Below are positions 17,024 through 26,101 of a stretch of DNA of 64,000 nt, piece by piece (within the stretch, counting starts at the first letter, position 1; each line of letters starts with the position of its first letter). The stretch is taken from assembly GCF_051175565.1 (NCBI RefSeq), contig NZ_CP195105.1, positions 1,302,001 through 1,366,000 of the forward strand, in the 5' to 3' direction. The stretch is from Daejeonia sp002484105. Lineage in GTDB: Bacteria > Bacteroidota > Bacteroidia > Flavobacteriales > Weeksellaceae. A program made the position numbers and the translations under genes. The notes under the pieces were generated by a model. That model had not been told where the DNA came from and searched no databases. It worked only from the letters and a program-made list of their open reading frames with translations.

Positions 17024-18352
17024 ATGGAGATTTTAAAAGGAGAAAAAGAGTTTTTCCCACAGATTGGAAAAATTAAGTTTGAAGGAAAAGAAAGTACAAA
17101 TCCGCTGGCTTTCAGATATTATGATGCGGAGAGAGTAGTGATGGGGAAACCTTTGAAAGACTGGATGCGCTTTGCCATGGCATGGTGGCATACCCTGTGT
17201 GCCAACGGTACAGATCCGTTTGGTGGGCCGACAATTCATCATCCCTGGGATATGGGAAGTGATGCCGTATCAAGAGCGAAATATAAAATGGATGCAGGTT
17301 TCGAATTCATGACCAAAGTAGGATTTGAATATTACTGCTTCCATGATGTTGATTTGGTGGACCCTGCCAACAACTGGACAGAATACGAAAAAAATTTACA
17401 GGCAGTGGTAGACTATGCTAAAGAAAAACAAGCTGCTTCCGGAATCAAACTGCTTTGGGGTACTGCCAATGTATTCACCAACGAAAGATACATGAACGGC
17501 GCTTCTACCAATCCTAATTTTGATGTGGTAGCCTGTGCGGCAACGCAGGTGAAAAATGCAATAGATGCCACCATTGCGCTGGGCGGCGACAACTACGTGT
17601 TCTGGGGTGGCCGTGAAGGGTACATGAGCCTTCTGAATACGGATATGAAACGTGAAAAAGAACATCTTGCCCGATTCCTGACAATGGCCAGAGACTATGC
17701 GCGCCAGCAGGGATTCACAGGAACTTTCCTGATAGAGCCCAAACCAATGGAACCCACCAAACATCAGTATGACTATGATACTGAAACGGTTATCGGATTC
17801 ATTAAAAATTATGGTCTGGAAAAAGATTTCAAAGTAAATATAGAAGTCAACCATGCTACACTGGCGGGACATACTTTTGACCACGAATTACAGGCAGCTG
17901 TAGATGCCGGACTTCTCGGAAGCATCGATGCCAACAGAGGCGACTATCAGAACGGATGGGATACAGACCAGTTCCCTGTCGATTATTACGAGCTGGCGCA
18001 GGCGTGGCTGGTGCTCCTTCAGAACGGAGGTTTGGGCAAAGGAGGCGTCAACTTTGATGCCAAGATCCGCCGCAATTCTACGGATCCGGAAGATCTCTTC
18101 ATTGCACATATTTCCGGTATGGATACTTTTGCAAAAGGCCTTCTTGTGGCTGCAGATATCCTGGAAAAATCAGACTACAAAAAACTTCGTCAGCAACGGT
18201 ATTCTTCATTTGACAGCGGTAGTGGAAAAGCATTTGAAGAAGGCAAACTGACATTGGAAGACCTAAGAAAAATAGCTCTTAAAAATGGAGAACCTCAGCC
18301 CAAAAGCGGCAAGCAGGAGCTCTTTGAGGCTATTGTAAATATGTATATCTAA
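17024..18352 (+). CDS. xylA: Xylose isomerase
   Basis: A 442-residue class II xylose isomerase converting D-xylose to D-xylulose. Catalytic His107 and Asp110 (CFHDVD), Glu238/Lys240 (IEPKPMEPTKHQYD) and the metal ligands Glu274, His277, Asp302, Asp313 and Asp315 match the E. coli enzyme. The N-terminus, MEILKGEKEFFPQIGKIKFE, is the usual start for this class. It lies 112 bases after xylB and completes the pathway into the pentose phosphate route. Confidence 0.97.
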   Translation: MEILKGEKEFFPQIGKIKFEGKESTNPLAFRYYDAERVVMGKPLKDWMRFAMAWWHTLCANGTDPFGGPTIHHPWDMGSDAVSRAKYKMDAGFEFMTKVGFEYYCFHDVDLVDPANNWTEYEKNLQAVVDYAKEKQAASGIKLLWGTANVFTNERYMNGASTNPNFDVVACAATQVKNAIDATIALGGDNYVFWGGREGYMSLLNTDMKREKEHLARFLTMARDYARQQGFTGTFLIEPKPMEPTKHQYDYDTETVIGFIKNYGLEKDFKVNIEVNHATLAGHTFDHELQAAVDAGLLGSIDANRGDYQNGWDTDQFPVDYYELAQAWLVLLQNGGLGKGGVNFDAKIRRNSTDPEDLFIAHISGMDTFAKGLLVAADILEKSDYKKLRQQRYSSFDSGSGKAFEEGKLTLEDLRKIALKNGEPQPKSGKQELFEAIVNMYI

Positions 18353-18359
18353 AAATTAT

Positions 18360-18616
18360 GAGACGTGTCTTTTATTGAGTAATGGTCCGTGAGCGGGTGC
18401 AAATGCATACACAAAACAATTTTACTTTAAGGGGATATATTTTTCATCCTGGGAAATGAATGTAATTTCCTCCCGCACCCGAAGACGGCCAGAACAGAGA
18501 CTGGATACTATTGAAACGCATTTTTGGGATTAATGCACAACTGATCAGATTTTTATAAGGTAAATATTTCTCAATAGTTGTTATTACATTCTTCTCAGAC
18601 ACGTCTCGTTTTTTTT
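18360..18616 (+). ncRNA. Candidate structured RNA (or small MITE-like element) between xylA and susC
   Basis: The segment is closed by perfect 11-bp inverted arms, GAGACGTGTCT (18360-18370) and AGACACGTCTC (18597-18607), followed by a T8 run. Inside, 18372-18379 pairs with 18570-18577. A strong central arm pairs 18383-18390 with 18485-18491 (one bulge), then CGGGTGC (18394-18400) with GCACCCG (18475-18481), and ends in a GGAAAT/ATTTCC hairpin (18452-18470). Such nested pairing plus a 3' T-run suggests a roughly 250-nt RNA with its own terminator. No known family was recognised. A non-autonomous element with 11-bp ends is the main alternative. The rest of the 18353-18763 gap shows no clear promoter for susC. 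Confidence 0.4.
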
Positions 18617-18763
18617 GATTTTGCCGGACATAATAATTATTTGGTTAAGATGATTGCTGTTGTAGTGATGAAAGATGAAAGAAGCTGGATAGCATAAAAT
18701 AATTATTAAAAAGACACTTAAACTGATAAAATATAATATTCACCCTTTTTAACAACATTAATT

Positions 18764-21679
18764 ATGAACAGATTATCTTATGCCAAAAGTAACAGAGCGG
18801 CGCTATTTTTTGCGATGGCTCTTTTGCCTACAGGCTTAGTTTATTCACAAAGTATCAAAAAAGATACGACCATGAAAGAAAAGACGATTGATGAAGTCGT
18901 TGTGATCGGTTACGGTAAGCAGAAGAAAGCAGATTTAACTTCAGCTATCAGTACATTGAGTCCAAAAGATGTTTTAAAAGCTCCAGGAGGTGTAACTGAT
19001 GCCTTACAAGGAACTGTTGCGGGCGTTAATGTATCTGGAGGTAAAGTGCGTATCAGAGGTACAGCATCCATTACAGGAAGTACAGATCCACTTTGGGTAG
19101 TCGATGGAATTATTGGTGGATCTATTCCAAATGAAGATGAGATAGAGTCTATTCAGATTTTGAAAGATGCTGCATCAGCAGCAATTTATGGTGTAAGAGG
19201 ATCTAATGGGGTTATTCTCGTAACAACCAAAAAAGGTAGAAGAGGAGAAATGAAAATCAATTTTAATACATATTTGGGAGTTGGACAAGCGGCTAAAAAG
19301 ATTAAAATGCTGAATGCTCATGATTATGGAGTATATGTGAATGAACTCTATTATAATTCTTCGGATGCAGATGCTATTGCTAATGGAACATGGAATCAGA
19401 TTGTACCTACACATGATGCTGTTCCAAGCAATCCTTTATCAAATACAGACTGGTGGGATCAATATTTTGGTACAACAATCTATAAAAAGTATAACCTTTC
19501 TATGGGGGGGCAAACCGATCTAGGGAATTACCGTTTTGGTATCTCTCACGATGACAATGATAATACATTGGATACATATAAATGGAAATCAGAAAATTTA
19601 TTTGCAAATTTTCAGGGAACGAAAGGACGTTTTACCTATGGAGGTAGGATACAAGCAGGAATTTCCAATGTAGATCAGAAATCCGGGGCCAGTTTAATGA
19701 ATCTTTTAATGTTGCCTTCCAACTTACCAGTATATAATTCTGATGGTAGTTTATTTTTGACCGGAATTAACGAACTTGACGGTAATGATTTATCCAATCA
19801 AGTATGGTTTCTAAAAAATCAAAGAGAAAAAAATAGGTCAATAAATGTTTTAGCAAGTGTTTTTGCAGAATTTGAAATTTTTAAGTGGCTAAAATATAAA
19901 CTGACCTACACCAGAACAGCTTATCGAAATAATGATGCCGAAATTATCCCACAATATAATTTGGGAGCTTCAAGGCAAAATTATAATTATCAAGAAGTTT
20001 CTAAAGGTGGAAATGACAGGCAAATAACAGAAAGTTTATTTTCTTATGATAAAAGTTTTGGAGATCATTCATTCTCCGGAGTATTTGGAACGATAACAGA
20101 AACTTATAACTCTTGGTCAACAACTACAAATGGTCAAAGCAATGAAGAAAGTGATTTTGCTGTTATGACTTTGTATCCCGATAATCAGACAGTAAGAGGC
20201 GATAAATCAGAGAATGCATATTTTTCTTATTTAGCTCGACTTATGTATAACTATAAAAGCAAGTATCTTTTCACAGCAAATTTTAGAGCTGATGAATCAT
20301 CAAAATTTGCAAAAGGTAAAAGATGGGGGTATTTTCCTTCTTTCTCTTTAGGGTGGAATGTTACAAAAGAACCTTGGATGGAAAAATCAGCAGACTGGTT
20401 AAATAGTTTGAAAATTAGAGCTACGTTGGGATGGATAGGTAGCGCAGGTGCAGCTGGAAACTATGATTATCAGTCTGTTGTGACTACTAATAATCTGTAC
20501 TATACGTTTGGAACAGGACAGACTTCCCCGAATGCATCTGATTCCAATGCTGGAGCGCCACTTCCAGAAACCTTAGCAAACAAAGATTTGACATGGGAGA
20601 CAACAAGAGATGCTGGTATTGGAGCAGATATCGATCTATTTAAAAATAAACTAAGTATAAGTTTAGATTATTACAATAGAAAGGTAACAGATATGCTTGT
20701 GAACGTTCAACTCCCAGGATCATCCGGTACTGTGAACTCTGTATATATGAATATTGGTAGCATGGTAAATAAGGGGTTCGAGTTTGCTGCTACATACAGG
20801 CAGAATTTTAATGATTTTAAAATGACAATATCACCCAATTTTTCAACATACTCTAATAAAGTTTTAAGTTTGGGCAGTCTATCTGCTTTGGCTGGAGGTA
20901 GTATCAGTACAGGTGCTAATGTAACCCGCACTGTAGCAGGAAGATCAGTTGCAGAATTTTGGGGATACAAAACAGATGGATTATTTAAATCAGATGCAGA
21001 AGCAGCGAGTTCTGGTCAGGAAAATGCGAAAGCAGGAGATTTGAAATATGTTGATTTAAACGGAGATGGAAAGATAACTGATGATGATAAAACTTATTTG
21101 GGTTCCTCAATACCAGATTTTTCTTTAGGCTTAAATCTTACTTTTGAGTATAAAAACTGGGATTTTTCGGCATTGTTCCAAGGCGACTTTGGAAACAAAA
21201 TATATAATAACTGGAAATCTGATTTAATGGGTGGTTATGCAGCAAAAAATCAGCTTTCCGATATGAACAATAGGTACAGAGCTGAAGCAGTGACATTTAC
21301 TACTTATGGGGGTGAAGTAATTACATTGCCTGCCAATACAAATACAAATATACCGCGGGCTGTACTTAACGACCCTAATAATAATCATATCAATGCCTCA
21401 GATTATTTCATTGAAGACGGCACGTATGTAAGACTTAATAGAGTTACTTTGGGATATACATTTGATAAAGAAACCTCCAAACAATTGCATATAGACAATT
21501 TGAGAATGTACATTGGAGCTAAAAATCCATTAACATTTTCTAATTATTCAATGTTTGATCCACAGGTACCAAATAATGGTAGTACGTTAAATAGAGGTGT
21601 AGATGGTAATGTCTATTATTCAACTGATACTTATTGGAGCCAAAGAGAATTTTTCTGGGGTCTGCAGTTAACATTTTAA
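18764..21679 (+). CDS. SusC-like TonB-dependent outer-membrane receptor
   Basis: A 971-residue SusC/RagA-family porin for TonB-driven import of oligosaccharides. A signal peptide (to about residue 29) is followed almost at once by the TonB-box region TIDEVVVIGYG (41-51), the plug domain (DVLKAPGGVTDALQGTVAGV and the LKDAASAAIYGVRG motif) and a long beta-barrel ending in the aromatic strand EFFWGLQLTF. The carboxypeptidase-like N-terminal extension found on most SusC proteins (about 80 residues) is missing. It is paired with the SusD gene 26 bases downstream. It is the only SusC in a locus with more than twenty degradative enzymes. Xylo-oligosaccharide specificity is inferred from context. Confidence 0.95.
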   Translation: MNRLSYAKSNRAALFFAMALLPTGLVYSQSIKKDTTMKEKTIDEVVVIGYGKQKKADLTSAISTLSPKDVLKAPGGVTDALQGTVAGVNVSGGKVRIRGTASITGSTDPLWVVDGIIGGSIPNEDEIESIQILKDAASAAIYGVRGSNGVILVTTKKGRRGEMKINFNTYLGVGQAAKKIKMLNAHDYGVYVNELYYNSSDADAIANGTWNQIVPTHDAVPSNPLSNTDWWDQYFGTTIYKKYNLSMGGQTDLGNYRFGISHDDNDNTLDTYKWKSENLFANFQGTKGRFTYGGRIQAGISNVDQKSGASLMNLLMLPSNLPVYNSDGSLFLTGINELDGNDLSNQVWFLKNQREKNRSINVLASVFAEFEIFKWLKYKLTYTRTAYRNNDAEIIPQYNLGASRQNYNYQEVSKGGNDRQITESLFSYDKSFGDHSFSGVFGTITETYNSWSTTTNGQSNEESDFAVMTLYPDNQTVRGDKSENAYFSYLARLMYNYKSKYLFTANFRADESSKFAKGKRWGYFPSFSLGWNVTKEPWMEKSADWLNSLKIRATLGWIGSAGAAGNYDYQSVVTTNNLYYTFGTGQTSPNASDSNAGAPLPETLANKDLTWETTRDAGIGADIDLFKNKLSISLDYYNRKVTDMLVNVQLPGSSGTVNSVYMNIGSMVNKGFEFAATYRQNFNDFKMTISPNFSTYSNKVLSLGSLSALAGGSISTGANVTRTVAGRSVAEFWGYKTDGLFKSDAEAASSGQENAKAGDLKYVDLNGDGKITDDDKTYLGSSIPDFSLGLNLTFEYKNWDFSALFQGDFGNKIYNNWKSDLMGGYAAKNQLSDMNNRYRAEAVTFTTYGGEVITLPANTNTNIPRAVLNDPNNNHINASDYFIEDGTYVRLNRVTLGYTFDKETSKQLHIDNLRMYIGAKNPLTFSNYSMFDPQVPNNGSTLNRGVDGNVYYSTDTYWSQREFFWGLQLTF

Positions 21680-21705
21680 TTTCAATTAATCTCAAAATCA
21701 AAAAA

Positions 21706-23529
21706 ATGAAAAGTAATATTATTAAAAGCATTTTGCTTGGCGTACTTGTTTTCGGAGGCCTTTCTTCTTGCGAGCCGGAAATGGATTATGCGAATCCAAC
21801 CGCCCCTAGTGATGCCAATTATTATAATACAAAAGAGCATCTAATTTATGCAGTAAATGGAGCATATAATATCCTCCAGCGCGGTGGAGGTTGGGCACGC
21901 TGTATGCCATTTGTCCTTAATGCAAGGAGCGATGAATATTCATTTACAAGTGGAGCTGCAGCAGGTGAGCCTACTTCTGCTAATATGTCCGCATATGCTG
22001 TCAGTTCTGATAATGAATTTCTGACACTTGCTTATCGTGATTTATATGTTATGCAGTATGCCGCAAATCTTGCTATTGAGAAATTAGAGGCTAATCAGGA
22101 CAATGCATTCAATTTAGATAATTCGGAGGATAAAGCCCTTCATAACCGTCTGATGGGAGAAGCTCTTTTTCTAAGGGGATTGAGCAGATTCTACTTAGCT
22201 TTTAATTGGGGAGATCAAATTCCAGACAGAAACTATGTCTCTACTGGAGGTAGTGACCTTACCTTAGGGCCTGCAGCACCTGGGGAAGTATATAAAAATA
22301 TGATTGCTGATTTTCAGCAGGCAGCTGAATTATTACCTAATCGTTCAACCATATATGCAAATGGTGATGATGTTGGCAGAGCTACCAAGGGATCGGCACT
22401 TGCATTTCTTGCAAAAGCTTATTTGGGAAGACCTATATTAGATGGTACAGCGAATGCTGGTTCTGCAGATTGGTCAGCAGCAAAAGCAGTTTTAAAACAA
22501 ATTATTGATTCGGGTGAATATCAATTGGTCAATAATTATCGCGACAATGGTTCAGAAGATAATGAAAATAATTCAGAATCTTTATTTGAAGTTCAGTTTT
22601 CTCAAAGTCTTGATACAAATGGATTTAATCCTGTTGCAGATGGAGATATAGGAAGTTGGACAATTAGCGGACAGAATACCTGGAGGCAAATAGAATTGTC
22701 TGCTCCAAACTCTTCGGAATCTGGTCGCTGGTGGAATGGAATGCCTTCACTCGCAATTTACAATGAATTTGAAAGAGATGAGGCAGGAAATATTATTGAT
22801 CCTAGAGCTTATCAGGGAATGTGGATTCCCGATGGTGCTAAATATAAAGGTCAAAGTGGTTCTTGGTTGACATATGATCAACTTTTTAGTGGAGGTACAT
22901 TTAATGAATGGAAGGGCAAATGGTTTGGATCGAGAAAATATGGTCAGGATTACTTTGTTAGCGATGCTTCTAGAAGCGGTATTAATGACAGACTGCTTAG
23001 GTATGCTGATGTTTTGTTAATGTATGCTGAATGCTGTGTTGAAACAGGAGATGATAACTCAGCCTTGTATTATATTAATCTTGTAAGAAATAGGGCAAAT
23101 CGTCAAATGGTTAACCCAACGGAAGCAGATGCAGATATGTTTTATGCTAAAGGGAAAGGAAATTTACCTACCGCAGAGGAAGTTTTGGCTGAGGCACCCA
23201 CGTTGGGAAAAGTCACAACTTCAAATGGTACAGTAATTATTCCAGGAACAAAAATTAATACAATAAGACGATTGATCAAACACGAATATTCTGTTGAATT
23301 GTATTGGGAGGGATGGCGCTTTTTCAATTTGATGAGATGGCATAATAACCCAAATGATCCAGATGCTTCAATTATTCTTGATAATCTTGTCAATAAAAAT
23401 TCTGTTCAGGTTGCACAAACTGGACTTACTGGTACTGTGCCATTTAATTATTCAACACATCTTCGTTTGCCTATTCCTGCACAGGAGTTAACGACGAATC
23501 CAAATATGATAGGAAACGAGGCAAACTAA
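21706..23529 (+). CDS. SusD/RagB-like glycan-binding lipoprotein
   Basis: A 607-residue surface glycan-binding lipoprotein that caps the SusC transporter. The signal peptide ends in a lipobox (GLSSC, Cys22). TPR-like helical repeats follow (GEALFLRGLSRFYLAFNWG), and the C-terminus has the SusD signature RRLIKHEYSVELYWEGWRFF. The frame is open upstream into the susC end, but the ATG at 21706 directly precedes the lipoprotein signal and is chosen. A terminator follows about 40 bases after the stop, so susC-susD form a closed unit. Confidence 0.95.
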   Translation: MKSNIIKSILLGVLVFGGLSSCEPEMDYANPTAPSDANYYNTKEHLIYAVNGAYNILQRGGGWARCMPFVLNARSDEYSFTSGAAAGEPTSANMSAYAVSSDNEFLTLAYRDLYVMQYAANLAIEKLEANQDNAFNLDNSEDKALHNRLMGEALFLRGLSRFYLAFNWGDQIPDRNYVSTGGSDLTLGPAAPGEVYKNMIADFQQAAELLPNRSTIYANGDDVGRATKGSALAFLAKAYLGRPILDGTANAGSADWSAAKAVLKQIIDSGEYQLVNNYRDNGSEDNENNSESLFEVQFSQSLDTNGFNPVADGDIGSWTISGQNTWRQIELSAPNSSESGRWWNGMPSLAIYNEFERDEAGNIIDPRAYQGMWIPDGAKYKGQSGSWLTYDQLFSGGTFNEWKGKWFGSRKYGQDYFVSDASRSGINDRLLRYADVLLMYAECCVETGDDNSALYYINLVRNRANRQMVNPTEADADMFYAKGKGNLPTAEEVLAEAPTLGKVTTSNGTVIIPGTKINTIRRLIKHEYSVELYWEGWRFFNLMRWHNNPNDPDASIILDNLVNKNSVQVAQTGLTGTVPFNYSTHLRLPIPAQELTTNPNMIGNEAN

Positions 23530-23568
23530 TTTTTTTGTTCATATTATATTATTTTTTCTCAAACAGTT

Positions 23569-23600
23569 GGCTTCTCAGGAAACCTGTGAAGCCTCTTTTT
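23569..23600 (+). terminator. Terminator after susD
   Basis: GGCTTCTCAGG pairs with CCTGTGAAGCC (11 bp, one mismatch, loop of 3), followed by TCTTTTT. It ends just before the GH95 start, so the GH95 cluster either relies on readthrough or has its own unseen promoter. Confidence 0.8.
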
Positions 23601-23619
23601 GAGAGTTGTACTTTTTAAG

Positions 23620-26079
23620 ATGAAGAAACTTTTTTTATTGATTTTAGTGGTATTTGGATTTGTCGGGCAGATGTCAGGACAGTTTAATCGCGGACTCAAG
23701 CTCTGGTACAACAAACCTGCAACCGTTTGGAACGAAGCCTTACCTATCGGAAATGGTCATATCGCTGCAATGGTTTTTGGTGATCCGAAAAGCGAAAAAT
23801 TGCAACTGAATGAAGGAACGTTTTGGTCGGGAAGTCCATCTCGAAATGATAATCCTGATGGTGCAAAATATCTAGATTCTATTCGTACTGCTCTTTTTAA
23901 AGGTGAATGGAAACGCGCCGAGAATCTTTCCAATAAAGGTTTAACAGCAAAGAAAAATCAAGGTCAGAAATTTCAAAATATTGGACATCTGGAATTGAAA
24001 TTTGAGGGTGTTGAGAATTATTCTAATTACTATCGTGAACTCGATATTGAAAACGCCATTTTCACTTCCACTTTTTCAGCAAATGGAATTCAATTTAAAA
24101 GGGAAATTTTCACTTCTTTTCCTGATAATGTTATTGTCATTCGACTTTCAGCTAACAAGAAAAAATCTTTGAATTTTTCAGCAGGATTAAATTCTGAATT
24201 AATGAAAGATTCTAAAGCAATCAACGCTCAAACGTTACAAATGAACGGAATTTCTTCTTCGCACGAAGGTGTGGAAGGAAAGGTGAAATTCAATACGATT
24301 GCAAAAATTAAAAATAAAGGTGGTTTAACTGAAATTTCAGGAAACGAAATCAAAGTGAAAAATGCTGATGAGGTTTTGATTTTTATTTCAATGGCAACCA
24401 ATTTCACGAACTACAATTCTTTAACAACGGATGAAGTTCAGAAAAGTCAATCTATTTTAACCAAAGCAGAAAATAAATCGTACAAATCTTTATTTGCTGC
24501 GCATCAAAAAGCCTATCAAAAATATTTCAAACGTGTTGATTTCCAATTGGGAACTTCCGAAGCAGCGAAAAAACCAACTGACGAAAGAATTCAAAATTTC
24601 AAAAATGCCAATGATCCAGAATTGGTTTCGTTGTATTATCAATTCGGGCGTTATTTGTTGATTTCATCTTCACAACCTGGAGGTCAACCTGCAAATCTTC
24701 AAGGCATTTGGAATGGCAGCAAAAATCCAGCTTGGGACAGCAAATACACAATCAATATCAATACAGAAATGAATTATTGGCCTTCCGAAAAAACCAATTT
24801 AACGGAACTGAATGAGCCTTTAATTCAAATGGTGAAAGATATTTCCCAAACTGGACAAGAAACTGCGAAAGTAATGTATAAAAGCAGAGGTTGGGTTGCG
24901 CATCACAATACGGATTTATGGAGAATTACAGGGGTTGTCGATTTTGCGAATGCTGGACAATGGCCTTTAGGCGGAGCTTGGCTTTCACAACATTTGTACG
25001 ATAAATATTTGTACAATGGCGATACAGAATATTTAAAAAGCGTTTATCCGGTTTTAAAATCGGCTTGTCAGTTTTTTGAAGATTTCTTGGTTCCAGAACC
25101 AGAACACGGTTGGCTCGTTGTTGCCCCGTCGAATTCGCCAGAAAATTATCCGCCAAACCATCAGGGAAGTGCGATAACGTACGGAAATACAATGGATAAT
25201 CAGATTCTTTTCGATTTGTTTACCAAAACTTTGCACGCTGCAGAAGTATTAAAACTTGACCAAGATAAAATTAGTGTTTGGAAAAATATCATTTCAAAAT
25301 TGCCGCCAATGCAAATCGGAAGATATGGACAATTGCAAGAATGGATCGGAGATTGGGATAATCCAGATGACAATCATCGTCACGTTTCGCATTTGTATGG
25401 TGCGTTTCCGAGCAATCAAATTAATGCTTATACAACACCCGAATTATTTGATGCAACCAGAACGGTTTTGGAACATCGTGGAGACGTTTCCACAGGTTGG
25501 AGTATGGGTTGGAAAGTCAATCTTTGGGCAAAATTATTGGACGGAAATCACGCTTTTAAACTTATAAAAGACCAATTAACCTTAGTTGATCCTGTGAAAT
25601 CTGGAGATCAAGGTGGAACGTATCCCAATATGTTCGATGCACATCCACCTTTTCAAATTGACGGAAATTTTGGTTGTACTTCCGGAATTACCGAAATGCT
25701 TTTACAAACGCAATCTGGAGCAATAGACATTCTTCCTGCGCTTCCAGACGATTGGAAAAATGGAAAAATTTCGGGTTTGAGAACGTATGGTGGTTTTGAA
25801 GTAGATATCGTTTGGGAAAATAATAAAGCCAAAAAAATCAGAATTAAATCCAATTTGGGCGGAAATGCGAGACTTCGAATTCCGAACCAAATGCTTTTAG
25901 AAAAAGAAAATTTAGCATTGGCTCAAGGAAAAAATTCCAATCCATTTTTTGAAATCCCAGAAATCAAAAAACCACTTATTTCCTCTTCAGCAAAACTGAA
26001 TGAAGTAATAGTAAAGAAAACCTATATGTACGATTTCCCTACAGAAAAAGGGAAAACCTACATTTTAAAAATAAAATAA
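23620..26079 (+). CDS. GH95 alpha-L-fucosidase / alpha-L-galactosidase
   Basis: An 819-residue secreted GH95 enzyme with an N-terminal beta-sandwich (WNEALPIGNGHIAAMVFG), an (alpha/alpha)6 catalytic barrel and a C-terminal beta domain. Family catalytic features are visible: INTEMNYWP, the general acid Glu574 in LQEWIGDWD followed by HRHVSHLYG, and Asp681 in FQIDGNFG. GH95 is best known for 1,2-alpha-L-fucosidases, but the GH95 of the Bacteroides complex-xylan locus removes L-galactose. In this context that is at least as likely. A TTG at 23599 would extend the frame, but the ATG at 23620 begins the signal peptide. Confidence 0.9.
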   Translation: MKKLFLLILVVFGFVGQMSGQFNRGLKLWYNKPATVWNEALPIGNGHIAAMVFGDPKSEKLQLNEGTFWSGSPSRNDNPDGAKYLDSIRTALFKGEWKRAENLSNKGLTAKKNQGQKFQNIGHLELKFEGVENYSNYYRELDIENAIFTSTFSANGIQFKREIFTSFPDNVIVIRLSANKKKSLNFSAGLNSELMKDSKAINAQTLQMNGISSSHEGVEGKVKFNTIAKIKNKGGLTEISGNEIKVKNADEVLIFISMATNFTNYNSLTTDEVQKSQSILTKAENKSYKSLFAAHQKAYQKYFKRVDFQLGTSEAAKKPTDERIQNFKNANDPELVSLYYQFGRYLLISSSQPGGQPANLQGIWNGSKNPAWDSKYTININTEMNYWPSEKTNLTELNEPLIQMVKDISQTGQETAKVMYKSRGWVAHHNTDLWRITGVVDFANAGQWPLGGAWLSQHLYDKYLYNGDTEYLKSVYPVLKSACQFFEDFLVPEPEHGWLVVAPSNSPENYPPNHQGSAITYGNTMDNQILFDLFTKTLHAAEVLKLDQDKISVWKNIISKLPPMQIGRYGQLQEWIGDWDNPDDNHRHVSHLYGAFPSNQINAYTTPELFDATRTVLEHRGDVSTGWSMGWKVNLWAKLLDGNHAFKLIKDQLTLVDPVKSGDQGGTYPNMFDAHPPFQIDGNFGCTSGITEMLLQTQSGAIDILPALPDDWKNGKISGLRTYGGFEVDIVWENNKAKKIRIKSNLGGNARLRIPNQMLLEKENLALAQGKNSNPFFEIPEIKKPLISSSAKLNEVIVKKTYMYDFPTEKGKTYILKIK

Positions 26080-26101
26080 TAAGACAAATAAATCGAATAA
26101 T

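Noticed and set aside
18597..18616. Simple terminator of the xylB-xylA operon using the 11-bp arms
   Set aside because: The arms are 226 bases apart, too far for an ordinary terminator unless the intervening RNA folds. It is therefore reported as a structured segment instead.
21634..21705. SusD start within the end of susC
   Set aside because: The lipoprotein signal begins at the ATG at 21706. The upstream residues read as a frame-shifted copy of the susC barrel end.
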